From positions 1 through 46,416 of the forward strand of contig ONCF01000047.1 in NCBI GenBank assembly GCA_900316275.1: 46,416 nucleotides of DNA, read 5' to 3'. Below, piece by piece: positions 41,539-46,416 of the stretch; position 1 is the first letter of the stretch, and each line of letters opens with the position of its first letter. The translations under genes and the position numbers were made by a program. This DNA is from an uncultured Veillonellaceae bacterium. GTDB lineage: Bacteria; Bacillota; Negativicutes; Selenomonadales; Selenomonadaceae. The notes beneath the pieces were generated by a model. It did no database searches and was not told the DNA's origin. It saw only the letters and a program-made list of their open reading frames with translations.

Positions 41539-42531
41539 GTGACAGCTCTGCAACAGACCGCAGAACAACAAATCGACTTCGCCGACCACCAGGAGGCCTA
41601 CGCGCTGCTCGGCGAACACGACGCCTTTTTACAGGTGCTGCGCGAGGCCTATGACTGCCAGTTCACGAGCCGCGGCAGCGCGCTGAGCATCTTCGGCGAG
41701 GCACAGCAGGTCCGGCAGGCCGCCCAGGTCCTCGCCGAGCTGCAGTACCTCTACCGTCAGGGCACGGCCCTCACCGTGCACGAAGTCCGCTACGCCATCC
41801 GCCTCGTGCAGGCGGGGCAGGGGGAGGCCCTGCACGGCCTCTTCGGCGACGCCATCCTCGTCACGGCCCGCGGCCGCCAGGTGCGCCCCAAGACCCTCGG
41901 CCAGCGCCGCTACCTCGAGCAGATTAAACACCACGCCATCACGTTCGGGATTGGCCCCGCCGGCACCGGCAAAACCTACCTCGCCGTCGTCATGGCCGTC
42001 GCCGCCCTGCGGGGCAAAGACGTGCGCCGCATCATCCTCACGCGTCCCGCCGTCGAGGCCGGCGAACGCCTCGGCTTCCTGCCCGGCGACCTGCAAGACA
42101 AAGTCGACCCCTACCTGCGCCCACTCTACGACGCATTGGAGGACATCCTCGGCCTCGACACCTACAGGAAATTCCTCGCCAAAGGCATCATCGAAATCGC
42201 CCCGCTCGCCTACATGCGCGGCCGCACCCTCGAAGACGCCTTCGTCATCCTCGATGAAGCCCAGAACACGACCGAAAAGCAGATGAAAATGTTTCTCACC
42301 CGCCTCGGCTTTGGCTCGAAAATGGTCGTCACCGGCGACCTCGGCCAGGTCGACCTCCCCCGAGGCGTCCAGTCCGGCCTGCGCCAGGCTGCAGAAATAT
42401 TGAGAGATGTCAAGGGAATAGCTATCACCAGACTGGCACCAGCTGATGTGATTAGACATGATGTGGTTACGAGAATTGTAGAGGCTTATGGTAAGTGGGA
42501 AGAGAAGAAAAAGTTGAAAGAAAGCCACTAG
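41539..42531 (+). CDS. phoH: PhoH-like ATPase
   Basis: Protein of 330 aa with an N-terminal KH-like region (about residues 40-100) and a PhoH ATPase domain: Walker A GPAGTGKTYLA, Walker B FVILDEAQNT and VTGDLGQVDLPRG. These proteins are linked with RNA metabolism and ribosome maturation and lie beside ybeY in most bacteria, as here. The start is a GTG at 41539 with a weak GAAAGAGCAG ribosome site; other starts nearby cannot be excluded. A 188-bp palindrome separates it from ybeY. Confidence 0.92.
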   Translation: MTALQQTAEQQIDFADHQEAYALLGEHDAFLQVLREAYDCQFTSRGSALSIFGEAQQVRQAAQVLAELQYLYRQGTALTVHEVRYAIRLVQAGQGEALHGLFGDAILVTARGRQVRPKTLGQRRYLEQIKHHAITFGIGPAGTGKTYLAVVMAVAALRGKDVRRIILTRPAVEAGERLGFLPGDLQDKVDPYLRPLYDALEDILGLDTYRKFLAKGIIEIAPLAYMRGRTLEDAFVILDEAQNTTEKQMKMFLTRLGFGSKMVVTGDLGQVDLPRGVQSGLRQAAEILRDVKGIAITRLAPADVIRHDVVTRIVEAYGKWEEKKKLKESH

Positions 42532-42536
42532 CCAAA

Positions 42537-42724
42537 GCCGGGAGGTGGGGGCTGCAGCGTAGCGGAACATTGCAACCGGCGCAGCCGGCGGCCCGCCAAA
42601 CAAGCCCCTGAAACGGCCTCGCTGATACACGTGTCGCGGCTTGCCCGACACACAGTTTAATCGATATACCAAAGCCCCAAGGCGGGTCGTTTGTGGAGCG
42701 GAGCTGCAGCCCCCACCTCCCGGC
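42537..42724. repeat. 188-bp palindromic element between phoH and ybeY (second type)
   Basis: Perfect 22-bp outer arms (42537-42558 and 42703-42724; left arm begins GCCGGGAGGTGGGGG). Inside are GGCCCGCC/GGCGGGTC and a central hairpin GTGTCG/CGACAC (42631-42636, 42646-42651). Its core differs from the five copies at 19.9-31.3 kb, but the plan is the same: long perfect arms around a structured middle. It fills most of the 226-base gap and ends 33 bases before ybeY. Confidence 0.8.
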
Positions 42725-42757
42725 GGGTCAGCCTCGAACCCAAAAAGGAAGCAAACT

Positions 42758-43222
42758 ATGAACGTAATCATTAGCAACTACCCCGAGGACCTGACTTTCC
42801 CGCAGGAAATCATCGACAACGTCACCACGGCCGCCGAGACCGTCGGCCACCTCTACGGCGTCGAGAACGGCGAGGTCAGCATCACCCTCACGAACAACGC
42901 CTACATCCACGAGCTCAACCGCGACTATCGCGGCATCGACCGCCCGACCGACGTGCTCTCCTTCGCCCTCAACGAAAGCGAAGAGCCCGACATCGCGGAC
43001 GGCCCCGACGTGAACATTCTCGGCGACCTCATCATCTCCGTCGAGCGCGCCGAGGAACAAGCCGCCGACTACGGCCACAGCGTGCGCCGCGAAATGGCCT
43101 TTCTCACCGTGCACGGCATGCTGCACCTCCTCGGCTACGACCACATGGAGGAGGCCGACCGCCTCGAAATGGAGGCCGAGCAGCGCTTCGTTATGGAAAA
43201 ATTAGGAATCCCAAGGGAGTAA
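42758..43222 (+). CDS. ybeY: Endoribonuclease YbeY
   Basis: Zinc-dependent endoribonuclease of 154 aa involved in 16S rRNA 3' processing and ribosome quality control. The metal site [11 protein letters not shown] (His-x3-His-x5-His) is intact, as is [13 protein letters not shown] 42758 is preceded by AAAAAGGAAG; the open frame extends back into the palindrome, which is not coding. era follows five bases downstream. Confidence 0.95.
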   Translation: MNVIISNYPEDLTFPQEIIDNVTTAAETVGHLYGVENGEVSITLTNNAYIHELNRDYRGIDRPTDVLSFALNESEEPDIADGPDVNILGDLIISVERAEEQAADYGHSVRREMAFLTVHGMLHLLGYDHMEEADRLEMEAEQRFVMEKLGIPRE

Positions 43223-43227
43223 AACAT

Positions 43228-44124
43228 ATGGCAGAACACAAATCCGGCTTTATCGCCGTTATCGGGCGGCCCAACGTGGGCAAATCCACCCTCATCAACA
43301 CCCTCATCGGGCAAAAAATCGCCATCATGAGCGACAAACCGCAGACCACGCGCAACCGCATCCTCTGCATCCTCACGCAGCCCGACGCGCAAATCATCTT
43401 CCTCGACACCCCCGGCATCCATAAACCGCGCCACAAACTCGGCGAATACATGGTGCGGGCCGCCGAGGGCACGCTCAAGGAGGTCGACGCCATCCTCTTC
43501 GTCGTCGACGCCACCGAGAAAATGGGCCCCGGCGAATACTACATCCTCGAGCGCCTGCAGGCCACGCGCCGGCCCGTCATCCTCGTCGTGAACAAACTCG
43601 ACCTCATTGAAAAAGAGCAGGTCCTGCCCATCATCTCGCACTACACCGAGAAATATCCCTTCGCCGGCGTCGTGCCCATCTCGGCCAAAGACGAGACCAA
43701 CCTCGACAGCCTGCTCACGGAGGTCAAAAAATACCTGCCCGAGGGCCCGCAGTACTACCCCGAGGACATGGTCACCGACCAGCCCGAGCGCCTCATCGTC
43801 GCCGAGCTCATCCGCGAAAAATGCCTGCAGCTCACGCGCGACGAGGTGCCGCACGCCATCGCCGTCGACACGGACGAGATGACCACGCGCGACAACGGCG
43901 ACGTCTACATCCGCGCCACCATCTACGTCGAGCGCGACTCGCAGAAGGGCATCATCATCGGCGCGAAAGGCGCCATGCTCAAGCAGATCGGTGCCCTCGC
44001 GCGCGCGGACATCGAGACGCTGCTCGGCAACCGCGTCTACCTCGACCTCTGGGTCAAGGTCAAAAAAGACTGGCGTGACCGCGACGGCGTGCTGAAAAAC
44101 TTCGGCTTCGGCCAGGAAAAATAA
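43228..44124 (+). CDS. era: GTPase Era
   Basis: Ribosome-assembly GTPase of 298 aa. G motifs are present: G1 GRPNVGKST, G3 DTPG, G4 NKLD, and SAK. A C-terminal KH domain binds the 3' end of 16S rRNA (SQKGIIIGAKGAMLKQIG). It sits between ybeY and recO with 5- and 3-base gaps. Confidence 0.97.
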   Translation: MAEHKSGFIAVIGRPNVGKSTLINTLIGQKIAIMSDKPQTTRNRILCILTQPDAQIIFLDTPGIHKPRHKLGEYMVRAAEGTLKEVDAILFVVDATEKMGPGEYYILERLQATRRPVILVVNKLDLIEKEQVLPIISHYTEKYPFAGVVPISAKDETNLDSLLTEVKKYLPEGPQYYPEDMVTDQPERLIVAELIREKCLQLTRDEVPHAIAVDTDEMTTRDNGDVYIRATIYVERDSQKGIIIGAKGAMLKQIGALARADIETLLGNRVYLDLWVKVKKDWRDRDGVLKNFGFGQEK

Positions 44125-44127
44125 GCC

Positions 44128-44862
44128 ATGGCGCTCTATACGACGGAGGCCATCGTGCTCGGCGCCAAAAACTGGGGCGAGGCCGACAAAATCATGACGT
44201 TCTTTACCCGCGAGCGCGGCCTCGTGCGCGCCACGGCCTTTGGCTGTCGGCGGCCGCGCAGTCAGCTCGCGGGCGCCATGCAGCTCTTCAGTGAGCTCGA
44301 GGTCCAGCTCGCCGAGGGCCAGCGCCTCGACACCGTGCGCACGGCTACGACACAGCGGCATTATAAACGGCTGGGGGAGGACCTCACCTGCATGGCCTAC
44401 GGCGCCTTTGTCGCCGAATTCCTGCGCGAGACCCTGCCCGAGGGCCAGCCCGAGCCCGAGATGTATGCGCGTCTGCAGGCCATTCTCGCGGCCTTTGAGA
44501 CACGCAACCCGCGCGTGACGGCACTCGCGGCTGTCTACCAGTTGCTGGAGTACACGGGGCTCGAGCTGCACTACGAGCGCTGCGTGCACTGCGCGGCCGA
44601 GCTACAGGGCGACGCCTTTTTCGCTATTAACGAGGGCGGGGCGCTCTGTCCGCACTGCCGCACGGCGCAGGCCGTGCCCTATCCCGCCAGCGTGCGCGAG
44701 CTCATCGTCGCCCTGCGCGACCTCGACTGGGGCAGCGCCGCGCAGCTGCGGATTCATGGCCACGACCTCGTGGCCGCCGAGAGCATCATGCTCGCCTATC
44801 TGCCGACCATCATCGGCCATCCGCTGCGCTCACTGGCCTTCATCCAGCAGGTGACGGCCTGA
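44128..44862 (+). CDS. recO: DNA repair protein RecO
   Basis: Protein of 244 aa: N-terminal OB-fold (TTEAIVLGAKNWGEADKIM), helical middle part, and a zinc-binding site CVHC...CPHC at about residues 152-180. RecO helps load RecA onto single-stranded DNA in the RecFOR pathway. It closes the ybeY-era-recO operon. No clear terminator follows. Confidence 0.94.
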   Translation: MALYTTEAIVLGAKNWGEADKIMTFFTRERGLVRATAFGCRRPRSQLAGAMQLFSELEVQLAEGQRLDTVRTATTQRHYKRLGEDLTCMAYGAFVAEFLRETLPEGQPEPEMYARLQAILAAFETRNPRVTALAAVYQLLEYTGLELHYERCVHCAAELQGDAFFAINEGGALCPHCRTAQAVPYPASVRELIVALRDLDWGSAAQLRIHGHDLVAAESIMLAYLPTIIGHPLRSLAFIQQVTA

Positions 44863-45000
44863 AAACGGGGCGTTTAGCCCCTACGCACACGGTTTAGCAA
44901 AATTTTAACCAAAACCCCTTTCTTTTTGCACGCGTTTCGTATACTATATAGCTAGGAAGATGTCAAGCAGGACTTCTCCTGCCAGAAAGGAAGGATAAAT

Positions 45001-45861
45001 ATGAGTATCGGCAGCATTATGAACGGAATCAACAGCTCGCTGCGCAACCATCAGGTTGCAAATACCCAACATAACCAAAGTATCCAGAAAATTGCCTCTG
45101 GGTCCAAATATCCCAGCGCCTCGTACGGGCCTGCGGCCTATGCCATCATCCAGCGCACGTATGCCAACATCGGCGCGACGGAGCAGGCGAACACGAACGC
45201 GCAGAACACGAACGCCATGCTCTCCACGGCCTCCGGCGCGGCGGGCAACGCCGTGAGCATGCTCTCCAGCCTGCGCTCGAGCATCCTCGAGGCCGCGAAC
45301 GACACGAACGGCACGACGGATCTCGCCGCGTTGCAGGGCACGGTCAACCAGACCATCTCCGGCCTGAACGACAACGTGGACTCCGCTACGTACAATGGCA
45401 TGCGCCTCGTCGACGGCAGCAAGACCGTCGCCGTGCAGGGGGCCTATGGCTACACGAACGTGCAGCTCGGCAACCTCACGTCCCAGGGCCTCGGCCTCAT
45501 GGACAGCGAGGGCAACAGCACGATTAATCTCACGGACAAATCCTCGCTCGCCAGTGCGCTCGACACGGTGGACAGCGCGCTGAACAGCGCCCTCGACCAG
45601 GCCACGACCATCGGCGCCGCGCAGCAGGGCCTCGGCTACCAGTCGGCGAACCTCACGACGCAGGCCGAGAACCTCTACAACACCGTGAGCACCGAGGGCG
45701 ACACGGACATCGCGGCCGAGGCCACGAAGCTCGCGAGCTCGAACACGCAGGACCAGATGGCTCTCTGGGCTATCAAGCAGGGTATGGCGAGCCTCAGCCA
45801 GCAGACGCTCGGCGCACTGAACAACCACAGCCGCGGCGCCGCCCTCAGCCTGCTCAGCTAA
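45001..45861 (+). CDS. Flagellin
   Basis: Protein of 286 aa with flagellin-type ends: a coiled-coil N-terminal part (SIQKIASGSKYPSASYGPAA, with ISSG-like pattern) and a helical C-terminal part ending in GAALSLLS. The middle is short, Asn/Thr/Ser-rich, without large extra domains. It stands alone between recO and glyQ rather than in a flagellar cluster, and the first residues MSIGSIMNGINSSL differ from common FliC (MxINxNxxAL), so it may be a secondary or minor flagellin. GAAAGGAAGG precedes the ATG. A TATACT box lies at 44940-44945; no convincing sigma-28 promoter was found. Confidence 0.85.
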   Translation: MSIGSIMNGINSSLRNHQVANTQHNQSIQKIASGSKYPSASYGPAAYAIIQRTYANIGATEQANTNAQNTNAMLSTASGAAGNAVSMLSSLRSSILEAANDTNGTTDLAALQGTVNQTISGLNDNVDSATYNGMRLVDGSKTVAVQGAYGYTNVQLGNLTSQGLGLMDSEGNSTINLTDKSSLASALDTVDSALNSALDQATTIGAAQQGLGYQSANLTTQAENLYNTVSTEGDTDIAAEATKLASSNTQDQMALWAIKQGMASLSQQTLGALNNHSRGAALSLLS

Positions 45862-45862
45862 T

Positions 45863-45891
45863 TTGACATTAACGCTTACTTTTGCTACACT
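45863..45891 (+). promoter_or_regulatory. Promoter of glyQ
   Basis: TTGACA (45863-45868), a 17-base spacer and TACACT (45886-45891) with a TG extension. It begins two bases after the flagellin stop. Confidence 0.7.
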
Positions 45892-45892
45892 C

Positions 45893-45935
45893 GTCTCTGT
45901 AACATGTTATTGTGTTGCAGGGACGTTTTTCTTTT
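45893..45935 (+). terminator. Terminator of the flagellin gene, overlapping the glyQ start region
   Basis: A 12-bp stem GTCTCTGTAACA (45893-45904) with TGTTGCAGGGAC (45913-45924), two G-U pairs, then GTTTTTCTTTT. The glyQ transcript should start near 45898, inside the left arm, so it would form only a shortened hairpin. CCCCTGTAACA at 45937-45947 can also pair with the right arm. Confidence 0.75.
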
Positions 45936-45969
45936 GCCCCTGTAACACCACTTTAAAGGAGTTTTTTCA

Positions 45970-46416
45970 ATGAACTATCAGGAAATTGTCCTGGCCCTGC
46001 AGCAGTTTTGGGCGGAGCAGGGCTGCATCCTGGCGGAGGCCTACGATGTGGAAAAGGGCGCCGGCACGATGAACCCGTCGACCTTCCTGCGCGTGCTCGG
46101 CCCGGAGCCTTGGCATGTCGCCTACGTGGAGCCGAGCCGCCGCCCGGCCGACGGCCGCTACGGTGACAACCCGAACCGTCTCTACCAGCACCACCAGTTC
46201 CAGGTCATCATGAAGCCGTCGCCGAACAACATTCAGGAGCTCTACCTCGCCTCGCTCGAGCGTCTCGGTATCAATCTGCAGGAGCACGACGTGCGCTTCG
46301 TCGAGGACAACTGGGAGTCGCCGACACTCGGTGCCTGGGGCCTCGGCTGGGAGGTCTGGCTCGACGGCATGGAGATCACGCAGTTCACGTATTTCCAGCA
46401 GGTCGGCTCGCAGGAC
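45970..46416 (+). CDS. glyQ: Glycyl-tRNA synthetase alpha subunit (partial)
   Basis: The first 149 residues of the alpha chain of bacterial tetrameric glycyl-tRNA synthetase; the gene runs off the window end. Class II synthetase sequence is clear: [57 protein letters not shown] and [20 protein letters not shown] precedes the ATG. No T-box leader is present in the short space upstream. glyS is expected next, outside the window. Confidence 0.96.
   Translation, partial: MNYQEIVLALQQFWAEQGCILAEAYDVEKGAGTMNPSTFLRVLGPEPWHVAYVEPSRRPADGRYGDNPNRLYQHHQFQVIMKPSPNNIQELYLASLERLGINLQEHDVRFVEDNWESPTLGAWGLGWEVWLDGMEITQFTYFQQVGSQD

Noticed and set aside
45862-45969. T-box leader for glyQ
   Set aside because: The space is only about 108 bases and has no T-box-like TGGNACCGCG sequence or specifier stem.

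Overview
The window is about 46 kb of moderately high-GC DNA that reads as a chromosome segment of a Negativicutes bacterium (a diderm Firmicute), most likely of the Selenomonadaceae (Selenomonas/Mitsuokella-like). Three things suggest this. The core gene order is Firmicutes-like (carD, yacL-type PIN/TRAM, ispD, ispF, cysE, cysS, mrnC, thyX, rlmB, sigH; and phoH, ybeY, era, recO, glyQ). PurL is the long single-chain type. There are also Gram-negative traits: a small secreted beta-barrel-like protein ending in Phe and a Tat-exported formate dehydrogenase. Genus assignment is inference; no rRNA is present.

Layout. 0.1-4.4 kb: a three-gene pectin-oligosaccharide operon (GH28, GPH-type symporter, GH105), with no secretion signal seen on the hydrolases, so import followed by cytoplasmic cleavage is likely. 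4.4-13 kb: the housekeeping block from carD to sigH. 13.1-19.7 kb: fdhD behind a structured leader, then a membrane formate dehydrogenase operon (alpha, fdhE, beta, gamma) whose alpha subunit has Cys where many relatives have selenocysteine. 19.7-27.9 kb: a molybdenum/tungsten cofactor operon behind a Moco/Tuco-type riboswitch with its own terminator: MoeA-like protein, moeA, moaA, a MOSC-MogA fusion, modA, modB, modC. The formate dehydrogenase needs this cofactor, so the two blocks form one functional unit. 28-46.4 kb: separate transcription units (TSCPD protein, YjfB-like protein, MATE pump, PAP2 phosphatase, dicarboxylate/amino-acid symporter, tRNA-Arg, outer-membrane protein, lrp-aminotransferase pair, YhcH, purL, DUF2156 protein), then phoH-ybeY-era-recO, a flagellin and the start of glyQ.

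The most unusual content is a family of long quasi-palindromes of about 176-261 bp, with five copies at 19911-20099, 20120-20295, 25507-25710, 25748-25942 and 31062-31322. The copies share a core and loop, but each has its own unrelated outer arms that are perfectly or nearly perfectly self-complementary, and inner stem positions change in compensating pairs. Four of the five copies lie inside the Mo/W cofactor transcription unit: two in its leader and two between modA and modB. A separate 188-bp palindrome with 22-bp perfect arms lies between phoH and ybeY. No transposase is present in the window. These elements look like the best candidate for something undescribed.
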